A stretch of DNA of 64,000 nucleotides from Bradyrhizobium sp. 186 (GTDB lineage Bacteria > Pseudomonadota > Alphaproteobacteria > Rhizobiales > Xanthobacteraceae), in contig NZ_CP082164.1 of assembly GCF_023101685.1 (NCBI RefSeq), positions 2,294,001-2,358,000 of the forward strand. Direction: 5' to 3'. A model generated the notes under the pieces. That model was not told the DNA's origin, ran no database searches, and saw only the letters and a program-made list of their open reading frames with translations. Below, piece by piece: positions 45,402 through 53,573 of the stretch. The position numbers and the translations under genes are program-made. The first letter of the stretch is position 1, and every line of letters begins with the position of its first letter.

Positions 45402-45644
45402 TCAAATGTCGATCTCGGCGATCGGCTGGCCGGCCATCACGGCTTCCTCATTCTCGGCCAGGAAACGCAGGATCTTACCTGCCGCGCCGGCTTTCACCTC
45501 GTTGAACGATTTCATCACCTCGATGAGCCCGATCGTGTCGTTCTCCGTAATAGCGTCTCCGTCGGACTTGTAGTCCGGCTTGTCGGGTGCGGGCTTGCGG
45601 TAGAATATGCCCGGTAGCGGCGAGAATATCTGCTGTGTTGCCAT
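45402..45644 (-). CDS. Short biotin carboxyl carrier protein
   Basis: The 80-residue protein is only the biotinyl domain, half the size of AccB. The biotin-accepting Lys lies in IGLIEVMKSFNEVKAG, where the canonical EAMKM reads EVMKS. The hammerhead ends with EEAVMAGQPIAEIDI. GGAGGACC lies shortly before the ATG. It is 16 bp upstream of the biotin carboxylase gene, so carrier and carboxylase are made together. Confidence 0.93.
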   Translation of the reverse strand: MATQQIFSPLPGIFYRKPAPDKPDYKSDGDAITENDTIGLIEVMKSFNEVKAGAAGKILRFLAENEEAVMAGQPIAEIDI

Positions 45645-45683
45645 GGGGTCCTCCTGGTGGATCGTCTTTTCCGGCCTTCCGCC

Positions 45684-46412
45684 TCACCGCGCGGTGAGAT
45701 AGGGGCGGACGGCCTCGCGAACGGCGTGCGCGATCGCAACCGCATTGGGTGTGTCGGAGTGAATGCAGATTGAATCGGCTCCGACCAAGACGTCGTTTCC
45801 GGCCACCGACCGGGTCTTGCCTTCATTCACGGCTCGCGTGCACCGTGTCGCCGCATCGGCCGGATCCTTGGCCTCGTGCTCGCGCGTGATGATGAGGCTG
45901 CCGTCGGCATTGTAATCGAGGTCGGCGTAGTATTCGGCGACGAAGGTGTGGCCGCGCCGTTCATAGACCATCTGATGCAGCGTACCTTTCATGCCGAGCA
46001 GCGGCACCTTGTAGACATCCGCGGCATCCGCGACGGCCTCCGCGATGTTCTCGCTGCGAGCGGCCATACCATAGAGGGCGCCGTGCGGCTTGATGTGATT
46101 GAGCGGCAGGCCTTCGGCATCCAGGAATGCCTTGAGCGCGCCGATCTGATAAAGCAGACAGTTTGTCAACTCCTCGCGGTCGATCTTCATCTCCCGCCGT
46201 CCGAAGCCCTGCAAGTCCGGCAGTGAAGGATGGGCGCCGACCTTGACGCCGAATTGCTTGGCGAGCTGCACCGTCTTGCGCATGTGATTGAAGTCGGATG
46301 CATGGAAGCCGCAAGCCACGTTGGCGACATCGATGTGCGGCATCAGCCCCTTGTCGTCGCCCATCTTGTAGAGGCCATAGGCCTCGCCCATGTCGCAATT
46401 AATCACGACCAT
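45684..46412 (-). CDS. pxpA: 5-oxoprolinase subunit A (LamB/YcsF family)
   Basis: The 242-residue protein has the LamB/YcsF signature: INCDMGEAYGLYKMGDDKGLMPHIDVANVACGFHASDFNHM, GAHPSLPDLQGFGRREM, LNHIKPHGALYGM and CIHSDTPNAVAIAHAVREAV. PxpA is the third component of bacterial 5-oxoprolinase, which hydrolyses pyroglutamate with ATP. It lies 39 bp before the biotin carrier gene. The complete PxpA, PxpB and PxpC set is present, but interrupted by the two biotin genes. Confidence 0.94.
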   Translation of the reverse strand: MVVINCDMGEAYGLYKMGDDKGLMPHIDVANVACGFHASDFNHMRKTVQLAKQFGVKVGAHPSLPDLQGFGRREMKIDREELTNCLLYQIGALKAFLDAEGLPLNHIKPHGALYGMAARSENIAEAVADAADVYKVPLLGMKGTLHQMVYERRGHTFVAEYYADLDYNADGSLIITREHEAKDPADAATRCTRAVNEGKTRSVAGNDVLVGADSICIHSDTPNAVAIAHAVREAVRPYLTAR

Positions 46413-46503
46413 TTCTCCTGTTTCCTCTCAACGGTTCGCGTTCGTTCCAAGGGGTACGGCCGCCCGCAGGTGCGACAGGCACCGCGGGCGGCGCATTGCC
46501 GGC

Positions 46504-47691
46504 TTACTTCGACACCAGGTAGTCGACCGGGATCTTCTCCGAGATCGTCCACTGATCGACCATCTTCGGCTTGCCGCCTTCGGTATCGATGATCAGGTAA
46601 CGGCCCTGGTTCTGATGGTGGATGTCCTTGTTGAAGGTACGCGGCCCGAACAGCGTGGCCTCGTTGTTCATCTTTTCCAGCTCGGCGACGACGGCCGGCG
46701 CGTCGGTGGTCTTGGCGCGTTCGACCGCCTTGGCCCAAACGTCAATCAGGACATAGCCGGGATAGACGTACTGGCTGGACGGATCGCCGCCCGTCACGTC
46801 CTTGAACTTCTTGTTGAACTCGTTGACTTTCGGATTTGGATCGTCGCCGTAGATCGAGCCCTGCACCGGAACGTAGAAGTTCGACAGATCCGGAATGGCG
46901 TTCAGCCAATAGCTACCGTCCATGCTCGAACCGTTGAGGATCATCGATTTGATGCCGGCGGCCCGGATCTGCTTGATGGCTGAAACCGCGCCCGGCATCA
47001 TCGTGCAGACCATGATGGCGTCGGGCTCCTTCGGAAGGCTCTTGATGCGCGTGATCTGGGACGCGATCGAAGCGTCATCATTCTTGAACGTGTCGCTGCC
47101 GGCCAGCTTCGCGTCCTTCAGCTTCGGCATCATCCAGTCGAAGCCGTCGCAGATACCCTTGTTGTAGACGGTCCAGCTGTCGAGCAGCCGGTAGAAGCTG
47201 CGGGCATTCTTCTTGTTGTAGGCCCATTCCGCCATGGTCGCGCCCTGCACGGCCGCCAGAACGGAGCCGGAGAACGAGTAGGGACCGACGCCGGGGATGC
47301 CGGCCTTGATCGACTCGGCGCAGAGGAAGAACGAGACCTTCCCGGCCGCTTGCGCCTGGAGTGCCGCCGGCGCGCCGAAGTCGTAGTCGCAGGAGACGAT
47401 CACGAGGTCGGCGCCCTGGTCGAGCACCGCGAGGCCGGCCTTGGCACCTTCGGCCTGATCGGTCTTGGTGTCGGCAAAGACGGCTTTGATCTTCTTGCCG
47501 AGCAGGCCACCCGCCTTGTTGATCTCGTCGATGCGGATCATCGCCGCATCTTGTGCCGGCTTGTCATAGGCCTGCATGAAGCCTGAAGCTGCGGTCGCAA
47601 ATCCGATGACGATCTCGTCGACCGCTTTGGCCGGTGTGAACCCGAGTGCGGACACTCCAGCCAGGATTCCCAGTACTTTGGTCAAACGCAT
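46504..47691 (-). CDS. Liv-type ABC solute-binding protein
   Basis: The 395-residue protein has a signal peptide (LTKVLGILAGVSALGFTPAKA) and the type-I periplasmic fold: IVIGFATAASGFMQAYDKPAQDAAMIRIDEINKAGGLLG, DLVIVSCDYDFGAPAALQAQ and IRAAGIKSMILNGSSMDGSYWLN. It would bring the operon's amide or amino-acid-like substrate to LivHMGF. The ATG at 47689-47691 is preferred over the one six bases upstream because GGAGG is then 7 nt away. Confidence 0.9.
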   Translation of the reverse strand: MRLTKVLGILAGVSALGFTPAKAVDEIVIGFATAASGFMQAYDKPAQDAAMIRIDEINKAGGLLGKKIKAVFADTKTDQAEGAKAGLAVLDQGADLVIVSCDYDFGAPAALQAQAAGKVSFFLCAESIKAGIPGVGPYSFSGSVLAAVQGATMAEWAYNKKNARSFYRLLDSWTVYNKGICDGFDWMMPKLKDAKLAGSDTFKNDDASIASQITRIKSLPKEPDAIMVCTMMPGAVSAIKQIRAAGIKSMILNGSSMDGSYWLNAIPDLSNFYVPVQGSIYGDDPNPKVNEFNKKFKDVTGGDPSSQYVYPGYVLIDVWAKAVERAKTTDAPAVVAELEKMNNEATLFGPRTFNKDIHHQNQGRYLIIDTEGGKPKMVDQWTISEKIPVDYLVSK

Positions 47692-47719
47692 AACCATCCC
47701 TCCAGTTGTGCAGTGAATT

Positions 47720-48793
47720 TCAGTTCAGTTCCTTCATCGCCGTCCGCACGGGGCGTGACAATCGTCGCAGCATCGGCCATCCGCGCCAGGAGAACTCCTG
47801 GTTGCGGGTGAGGCCGGTCGGCAGGTACATCAGGATAACGATGGTGATGATGCCGATCGCGATCTCCTGGATCCCGTTCGGCAGTGCGATCTTCAGTGCG
47901 CCAAGGCTGATGCCCTTTTCAAGGTTGCGGAACAATTCAATCAGTACCGAGATCGCGACGACGCCGGTGACCGCCCCGCTGAGGCTGTACATGCCGCCGA
48001 CGACCAGCATCGACAGGGTGATGAAGGTCGTCCGCAGATAAAAGGCGCCGGGGTTGACGATGCTGAGGAAGTGCGCGTAGAGCGCGCCGGCGATGCCGAT
48101 GATGAAGGCGCTGACCACGAACGCAATCAGCCGTTCGCGGACAATGTCGATTCCCGAGGCGCTGGCGGCGACGGACTCGTCGCGTGTGGCGCGAAGCGCG
48201 AGCCCGGATCGGGAAATCGCGTACAGATAGGCGATCACGATTGCAACCGCCGCACCCAGCCAGCCAATCCATACGTTCATGGTCGGCGGTATGCCGACGA
48301 TCGAACCTTGTCCGCCCGTGACCGAATCCCAGTTCGAATAGACGTTGTTGACGACGCCGAGCAGTCCGAAGGTCGCGATCGAGGCTGCAATCCCCGAAAG
48401 GCGCATGATGACGCGTCCGACGACGAGCGCGAACAAGGCGGCGAATACACCCGAAATCGGTGTGGCCACCCACATCGGCAATTGCGTGTGCAACAGCCAT
48501 GCCGGCAGTCCCTTGAGCGTGATCGACTTCATCACGGGCGGAATCGCGAGCCAGGCGGTCATGTAGGCGCCGAGGCACATGAAACTGATGTGCCCGAACG
48601 ACAGCAGGCCTGAATTTCCGACAAAGACGTAGAGGCCGACGACCACCATGATGTTGATCAACATCTCGACGACAGTTCGGTTGAACGCGCGGCTGCCGAA
48701 TTGGTAGCTCATGGCGGCCATGACGAGCAGCACGACGATCAGGACGATCGGTGTCAGGATCGTTTGCCGGATGACAGACGGCCGCTTTGGCAT
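47720..48793 (-). CDS. livM: Branched-chain-amino-acid-type ABC permease LivM
   Basis: The 357-residue inner-membrane protein has about ten hydrophobic spans. LivM-family landmarks are VFVGNSGLLSFGHISFMCLGAYMTAWL, SGIAASIATFGLLGVVNNVY and GLALRATRDESVAASASGIDIVRERLIAF. It forms the channel with LivH. It lies 28 bp before the binding-protein gene and 3 bp after livH. Confidence 0.93.
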   Translation of the reverse strand: MPKRPSVIRQTILTPIVLIVVLLVMAAMSYQFGSRAFNRTVVEMLINIMVVVGLYVFVGNSGLLSFGHISFMCLGAYMTAWLAIPPVMKSITLKGLPAWLLHTQLPMWVATPISGVFAALFALVVGRVIMRLSGIAASIATFGLLGVVNNVYSNWDSVTGGQGSIVGIPPTMNVWIGWLGAAVAIVIAYLYAISRSGLALRATRDESVAASASGIDIVRERLIAFVVSAFIIGIAGALYAHFLSIVNPGAFYLRTTFITLSMLVVGGMYSLSGAVTGVVAISVLIELFRNLEKGISLGALKIALPNGIQEIAIGIITIVILMYLPTGLTRNQEFSWRGWPMLRRLSRPVRTAMKELN

Positions 48794-48796
48794 CGA

Positions 48797-49711
48797 TCAG
48801 ACCCTCTGCTTGGCGGATTTCGGTGCAAACAGGCCTTGCGGCCGCACCAGAAGGACGACGATCACCGCGCCATAGACGAAGGCATCGCGGAAGACGCGCG
48901 CGTCGTGCGGCAATGTTGCCTGGAAGACGACGCTGGCGGCGCCAATGATGAAGCCGCCGGCAACGGCGCCGGGCACACTGCCGAGACCGCCGATCACGGT
49001 GGCGATGAAAGCGATCAGCATGACGTTGGCGCCCATGTTGATGTCGGCGGTGCCGGAGATGGTGGCCAGGATCAATCCGATCGCGGCGGCCAGCATGCCG
49101 CTGATGGCAAAGGCCAGCAGGATGACGCCGTTGGCACGGACTCCGAGCATGCGCGCCATGGTGAAGTTCTCGGCGGCGGCGCGCATCTCCAGACCGTAGC
49201 GCGTGCGCTTGAGGAACAGTACGAGCACGACGAGCGCGGCCAGCGTGATGACGATGGTCACGACTTGCAGCATCGGAATGTGGGCGCCGAGAAATTCCAC
49301 CGGCAGGCTGAGGCTCGGCCACAGCGTGATCGATTTCGGACGGCTCGAATAGAACATCAGCAGGATGTGGCGGATGACGAATCCGAGGGCGAAGGAGGCG
49401 ATCATCATCGTCGCCGGATTGGCGTTGCGGAAGCGGCGAAAGACGATGATCTCCGACACTATCGAAACGCCGGCTCCGATGAGCAGCAACAGCGGGATCA
49501 AGAGAAAGAACGGCAGCATGCCGACGAAAACGACGGCGGTGGCGTCGATCGACGGCCATAGCATCGCGAACACGCAGAAGGCTATGAAGTCGCCATGGGC
49601 GAAGTTGACGAGCCGCATGACGCCGAAGATCAGCGCGATGCCCAGCGCGCCCAGGGCATAGAGACTGCCGAGGCTCAGTGCGTCGAAGATGATCTGCAGG
49701 ACCGCCGTCAT
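48797..49711 (-). CDS. livH: Branched-chain-amino-acid-type ABC permease LivH
   Basis: The 304-residue membrane protein shows the LivH pattern: LSLGSLYALGALGIALIFGVMRLVNFAHGDFIAFC, RYGLEMRAAAENFTMARMLGVRANGVILLAFAISG and FIATVIGGLGSVPGAVAGGFIIG. It pairs with LivM in the operon. Spacing to both neighbours is 2-3 bp, consistent with one transcript. Confidence 0.94.
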   Translation of the reverse strand: MTAVLQIIFDALSLGSLYALGALGIALIFGVMRLVNFAHGDFIAFCVFAMLWPSIDATAVVFVGMLPFFLLIPLLLLIGAGVSIVSEIIVFRRFRNANPATMMIASFALGFVIRHILLMFYSSRPKSITLWPSLSLPVEFLGAHIPMLQVVTIVITLAALVVLVLFLKRTRYGLEMRAAAENFTMARMLGVRANGVILLAFAISGMLAAAIGLILATISGTADINMGANVMLIAFIATVIGGLGSVPGAVAGGFIIGAASVVFQATLPHDARVFRDAFVYGAVIVVLLVRPQGLFAPKSAKQRV

Positions 49712-49713
49712 GC

Positions 49714-50436
49714 TCAGTGGTCTCCAAAGCCGAAATAGGCCTGCTTCAACCGCTCGTCCTTGATCATGTCAGCGGCCGCGCCCTCGAGGACGATGCGCCC
49801 GCCGCGGATCAGGATCATGCGTCCGCCGGTCATCATGGCGCGCGTCGAGCTCTGCTCGACGATCAACAGCGTCAGCTTGCGCTGCGCCCGTAGCCGCGCG
49901 AGGATCTCGTAGACCTGATCGATGATCTTGGGTGCAAGTCCCAGCGACGGCTCGTCGATGGCCATGATGCGCGGAGCCGTCATCAACGCGCGACCGATGA
50001 CGAGCATCTGCTGCTGGCCGCCGGAGAGCATGCCGGCCGCGGTGTGACGGCGATCGGCCAGCATCGGGAATTCGGCGTAGACGGACTCCAGGTCGCCGGC
50101 GATCTTGTTCCTGTCGGTTCGCATGCCGGTGCCGACCTTCAGATTTTCCTCGATGCTCAGTGCGCCGAAGACGTTGCGTCCTTCCGGCACCAGCGAAAAT
50201 CTCCGCCGGGCGATGTCCTCCGGCGAGGCCCCCGTCACTTTCGTACCGTCCATGGTGATGGAGCCCGATCCCACAGGCACGACGCCGGCAATGGCATTCA
50301 GCAGGGTCGACTTGCCTGCGCCGTTGGGGCCGGTCACGAACAGAACCTCACCCTCGGCGATCTCTAGTGTGACGCCGCGCAAGGCCGTCAGGCGTCCGTA
50401 GCTTACGGTGATGTCGTCGACGGCGAGCAGCGTCAT
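49714..50436 (-). CDS. livF: Branched-chain-amino-acid-type ABC ATPase LivF
   Basis: The 240-residue ATPase carries Walker A GPNGAGKST, Q-loop region RRRFSLVPEGRNVFGALSIEENL, signature LSGGQQQM, Walker B IMAIDEPSLGLAPK and a switch region LLIVEQSSTRAMM, where the family's His is usually replaced. Its start overlaps livG by 4 bp. It is the second ATPase of the transporter. Confidence 0.95.
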   Translation of the reverse strand: MTLLAVDDITVSYGRLTALRGVTLEIAEGEVLFVTGPNGAGKSTLLNAIAGVVPVGSGSITMDGTKVTGASPEDIARRRFSLVPEGRNVFGALSIEENLKVGTGMRTDRNKIAGDLESVYAEFPMLADRRHTAAGMLSGGQQQMLVIGRALMTAPRIMAIDEPSLGLAPKIIDQVYEILARLRAQRKLTLLIVEQSSTRAMMTGGRMILIRGGRIVLEGAAADMIKDERLKQAYFGFGDH

Positions 50437-51209
50437 GATGCGGCGCCCATCTCGGTCGCGAGCGCCGGAATCACTTCGTCGCGCTGCGTGCCCATATAGG
50501 CATGCCGGACCGCGTCGCTGTCGCGGATCTGCGCAGGAATCCCGACTTCGATGATCTCGCCGGAATCGAGCACGGAGATGCGCTCACAGAGTTCGAGCAC
50601 GAGGCCGATATTGTGCTCGATCAGCAGCACGCCAACTCCGAGCTCACCGGCGATCCGCCTGATGATGACGGCCAGATCGTGGCTTTCATGCTCGGACATG
50701 CCGGCCGCGGGTTCGTCCAGCAGCAGATAACGGGGCGTGCACATGATGGCGCGGCCGATGGCGACGCGGCGCTCGTCGGTGTAGGGCAGGGCGCCCGCGA
50801 TCGTGCTGCCAAGGTGCGATATGCCGAGCCAGGTCATCACGCGCTCGGCCTCCGTGATCGCCTCGCGCCGCGTCTGGCCCAGACCCACGCCCGTGACCTC
50901 AAGATTGTCCACGACCGGCAGGTCGCGGAAAAGTCGACCAGACTGAAACGTGCGCGCGACGCCCTTGCGTCGAAGCTTGTGGGCCGCGATGCCGTTGAGC
51001 ACCTCGCCTTCCAGTTCGACGGTCCCTGTGCCGACCGGCTGAAACCCCGTTAGCACGTTGATAAGTGTCGTCTTCCCGGCGCCGTTGGGGCCGATCAGTC
51101 CGGTGATGCGTCCCCGCGGAACCGTGAGCCTAACTTTGGACAGCGCTTTCAAGCCTTCGAATTGGACGCTGACGTCGCGAGCGCCCAACTCCAAGCCACC
51201 GGAAGTCAT
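50433..51209 (-). CDS. livG: Branched-chain-amino-acid-type ABC ATPase LivG
   Basis: The 258-residue ATPase has Walker A GPNGAGKTT, Q-loop in ARTFQSGRLFRDLPVVDNLEV, Walker B YLLLDEPAAGMSEHE and switch His in LLIEHNIGLVLEL. The usual signature of LivG (LSYGQQRR) reads LPYTDERR here, which is unusual. It is the first gene of the liv-pxp operon. The 250-bp upstream gap holds the motif at 51273. Confidence 0.93.
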   Translation of the reverse strand: MTSGGLELGARDVSVQFEGLKALSKVRLTVPRGRITGLIGPNGAGKTTLINVLTGFQPVGTGTVELEGEVLNGIAAHKLRRKGVARTFQSGRLFRDLPVVDNLEVTGVGLGQTRREAITEAERVMTWLGISHLGSTIAGALPYTDERRVAIGRAIMCTPRYLLLDEPAAGMSEHESHDLAVIIRRIAGELGVGVLLIEHNIGLVLELCERISVLDSGEIIEVGIPAQIRDSDAVRHAYMGTQRDEVIPALATEMGAAS

Positions 51210-51272
51210 CTCAACGCCTTCTCACTCGCTGCCAATCACAAACGGAGTTTTGCGTTGCGGGACACGCTTGTA

Positions 51273-51300
51273 AAATTCGAAATATCGTTCGCTGATATCG
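51273..51300. promoter_or_regulatory. Candidate LysR-type site upstream of the liv-pxp operon
   Basis: AAATTCGAAATATCG (51273-51287) is followed by a second ATATCG at 51295-51300, giving ATATCG copies 13 bp apart. The 15-mer recurs with one change before lysR (41877-41891). It lies 64-91 bp upstream of livG, a normal activator position. Nothing else was found between 51210 and 51460. Confidence 0.45.
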
Positions 51301-51460
51301 GAAATTGTGATGACGCGTTCCGGGAATGCCCCGTGGCCGGGCACCGCCCGTCGAGGTGCTCCGGAGTCGCGGAACAGCAAGACTGGAGCGAAGGCAAGAC
51401 GGGGGCGAAGCAAAGGCTGAAGTGAGGGAAACAAGCGACCGGTCTCGTCACAGGCGACCA

Positions 51461-52444
51461 TCAGAGCGTTTGCAGGAATTGCTCTCCCATCGCGACGGTT
51501 CCATCGGTGTAATCCGTTCCCAACCGTCGTGCGGTCTCGGTGTCCGAATGCGACGCGATCCATGCGGTCAGCAGCATGCGCCGGAGCATCACGAAAATGG
51601 GCAGCATGAGTTCGTCTTCGTGCGAAACCGGCGCGATCGCGCGATACCCGTCGAGCCATGAAGCCTGGAGCTCAGCCACCATGGGCTCATGCTCCATGAA
51701 GCTGACGGCGGCGGCAAAGTCATAGAAGAACCAGGAGAAGCCGCAATCGTCGAAGTCGATCACACCGAGACGCGCGCCATCGACGAGAAGATTGGCCAGC
51801 CGCAGATCGGCGTGGACGAGGCCGAACCGGTCGTTTGTGTTTCCGTAGGTATCGAGACGCTGCCTGAGTGTGTCGGCGACCCTCTGCAGCAGTTTTCGGC
51901 CATCTTCGCGAAGACCAAGCCCGGCATGCCAATCGCCCCACAACGGCCGGTTGCCCAACATTGCATCAAAGTCCCAGACCTTGCGCTGAAAGTCCGGCGG
52001 CTTGTTCCATCGGCGGCTGTGCGTGTGAAGCCTGGCGCTGATCGTGCCGAGTTTGCCGAACCAGGCGACGAGATCGCCTGACGGATCGGGCTCCTTGCCG
52101 CTGAGAAATTCGAAGGCCGCAATCTGTCGTGGCGAGCCGTTCAGGACGATCGGACATAGCGACCGGCCCTCACCGTCGGCGACCGGGCGAGGCGTGACGA
52201 CAACGTCCTCCCCTATCAGCGCATCGATCCAGGCGAGCTCGGACCGGATCTCGGCGGATGTATGGTAGCCGATCCGCTGCACGCGCAGCACCAGCCTCCG
52301 TCCAGATGCCGGATCCCGCGCCAGAAACGTCGTGTTCTCGGAATGGCTGAGGAAGGAGAGCGTCGATAGTGAAGAGAGGTCCCAGAGCGGCAAGGCTGCG
52401 CCGAGCTCGGTCTGCATGCTCTCGATCAAGCCCGGAGTCATCAT
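51461..52444 (-). CDS. APH-fold small-molecule kinase
   Basis: The 327-residue protein has the aminoglycoside/homoserine-kinase fold: VLRVQRIGYHTSAEIRSELAWIDAL for the lysine-containing N-lobe, FGLVHADLRLANLLVDGARLGVIDFDDCGFSWFFYDFA for the catalytic Asp (HADLRLAN) and metal Asp (IDFDD). Such proteins phosphorylate small molecules with a hydroxyl group. It shares one base of start/stop (TAATG) with the HAD phosphatase gene before it, so the two are translationally coupled. The substrate is unknown. Confidence 0.85.
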   Translation of the reverse strand: MMTPGLIESMQTELGAALPLWDLSSLSTLSFLSHSENTTFLARDPASGRRLVLRVQRIGYHTSAEIRSELAWIDALIGEDVVVTPRPVADGEGRSLCPIVLNGSPRQIAAFEFLSGKEPDPSGDLVAWFGKLGTISARLHTHSRRWNKPPDFQRKVWDFDAMLGNRPLWGDWHAGLGLREDGRKLLQRVADTLRQRLDTYGNTNDRFGLVHADLRLANLLVDGARLGVIDFDDCGFSWFFYDFAAAVSFMEHEPMVAELQASWLDGYRAIAPVSHEDELMLPIFVMLRRMLLTAWIASHSDTETARRLGTDYTDGTVAMGEQFLQTL

Positions 52445-53256
52445 TAGAGTGGGCCGGCCGTCTCGGAAGTGGCGTCGAGAAGATCAAGAAGGCTCGACAC
52501 GATGCGATCAGGGACGACACCTGTGGCCGCATTGAACGGGACGTCGCTGGCGAGCAGGATAGAGCGCAGGCCGGCGGCGTTGCCGGCCGCGATATCGGTC
52601 GCGACCTGATCGCCGACCATGATTGTTTCGTGCTTTGCGGTGCCGAGATACTCAAGCGCTTGTTCGATCAGGAACGGATGTGGCTTGCCGACGACGATCG
52701 GCTTCACGCTTGGCACCGCAGCAACGACCGCCGCGGTCAGCACGCCGACGCAAGGGTCATATCCATCGTGCACGGGCGTGAGGACGTCGGGATTGGTTGC
52801 AATGATCGCTGCTCCGGCCAAGGCGGCCCGTATAGCCGTTCGCAGTTTGGCGTAGTTGAGCGCCGAATCGAAGCCGAGCACCACGACCTCTGGGTCCGCC
52901 GCGGTCAGATCATAGCCGGCTGCCTCAATGGCCGCGAGCAACGGCTGTTCGCCGATCGCAAAGACCGGAGTGTCTTGCGGCCAGCGCCTTGCGAGCAGGG
53001 CCGTTGCCGCCGAGATGGTGTTGAAGACCTGCCGTGGTTCTGCCGGAATGCCGATGCTTGTCAGCTTCGCCGCAAACTGCGCGGCAGATTTCGTCGAATT
53101 GTTGGTGACGAACGCATATGGCACGCCCCGCTCATGCCAGGCGCGAAACGCTCTTACCGAACTCGGGATCGCGGTGTCTCCTCGATAGGCCACGCCGTCG
53201 AGGTCCGAGATGATGCCGCGAATGGTCAGGGACTCCTGTGTTTTCAAGGCCGACAT
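52444..53256 (-). CDS. HAD subfamily IIA phosphatase (NagD-like)
   Basis: The 270-residue protein has the HAD motifs: nucleophile Asp in GIISDLDGVAYRGD, YAFVTNNSTKSAAQFAAKL for motif II, and VGKPHPFLIEQAL with IMVGDQVATDIAAGNAAGLRSILL for motifs III and IV. The C2a cap lies between. NagD, phosphoglycolate and 4-nitrophenyl phosphatases belong here. It is the promoter-proximal gene of a pair with the APH-fold kinase and diverges from the peptide-type ABC transporter operon. Confidence 0.88.
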   Translation of the reverse strand: MSALKTQESLTIRGIISDLDGVAYRGDTAIPSSVRAFRAWHERGVPYAFVTNNSTKSAAQFAAKLTSIGIPAEPRQVFNTISAATALLARRWPQDTPVFAIGEQPLLAAIEAAGYDLTAADPEVVVLGFDSALNYAKLRTAIRAALAGAAIIATNPDVLTPVHDGYDPCVGVLTAAVVAAVPSVKPIVVGKPHPFLIEQALEYLGTAKHETIMVGDQVATDIAAGNAAGLRSILLASDVPFNAATGVVPDRIVSSLLDLLDATSETAGPL

Positions 53257-53573
53257 TCCGCTCGTTTCGAAACACGGGAATTATAGGTTCACCGTCTCCG
53301 AACTGCTGTTCCGAGCGTCCATCATTCCTGTCCTGCACAGCGGAGAGGCGCGGCTGCCTCGGAGTTGGGCGGTGCGCTCTGGGGTGATCAGGAGCCGCCG
53401 CGCGCAATCCTCGCATCCGGGAGTGTCAGCAACGGAATCGTGGAGCAGCAGGAATCGGGCAAGCGCGGCCTTTGGTCTACGCTTTGCAAGTTGCGCGAGA
53501 CGATCGAAACGGCTGAGTGCCCCGCGCCCTCGGCAGCAGTTTCAGCGTTGCCAAAATCATCGAGGGATAGGAC
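53257..53573. promoter_or_regulatory. Divergent intergenic region with a weak sigma-54-like site
   Basis: No gene is supported in these 317 bp. TGGTCTACGCTTTGCA at 53473-53488 has GG and GC exactly 10 bp apart as in -24/-12 promoters and points towards the ABC operon, but its -24 half is a poor match. No enhancer-like element was recognised. AGGGATAGG just before 53574 is the ribosome-binding site. Confidence 0.25.

Noticed and set aside
47937..49727. 596-codon minus-strand open frame spanning livM and livH
   Set aside because: It overlaps both permease genes in another frame on the same strand and is Arg/His-rich with no membrane pattern.
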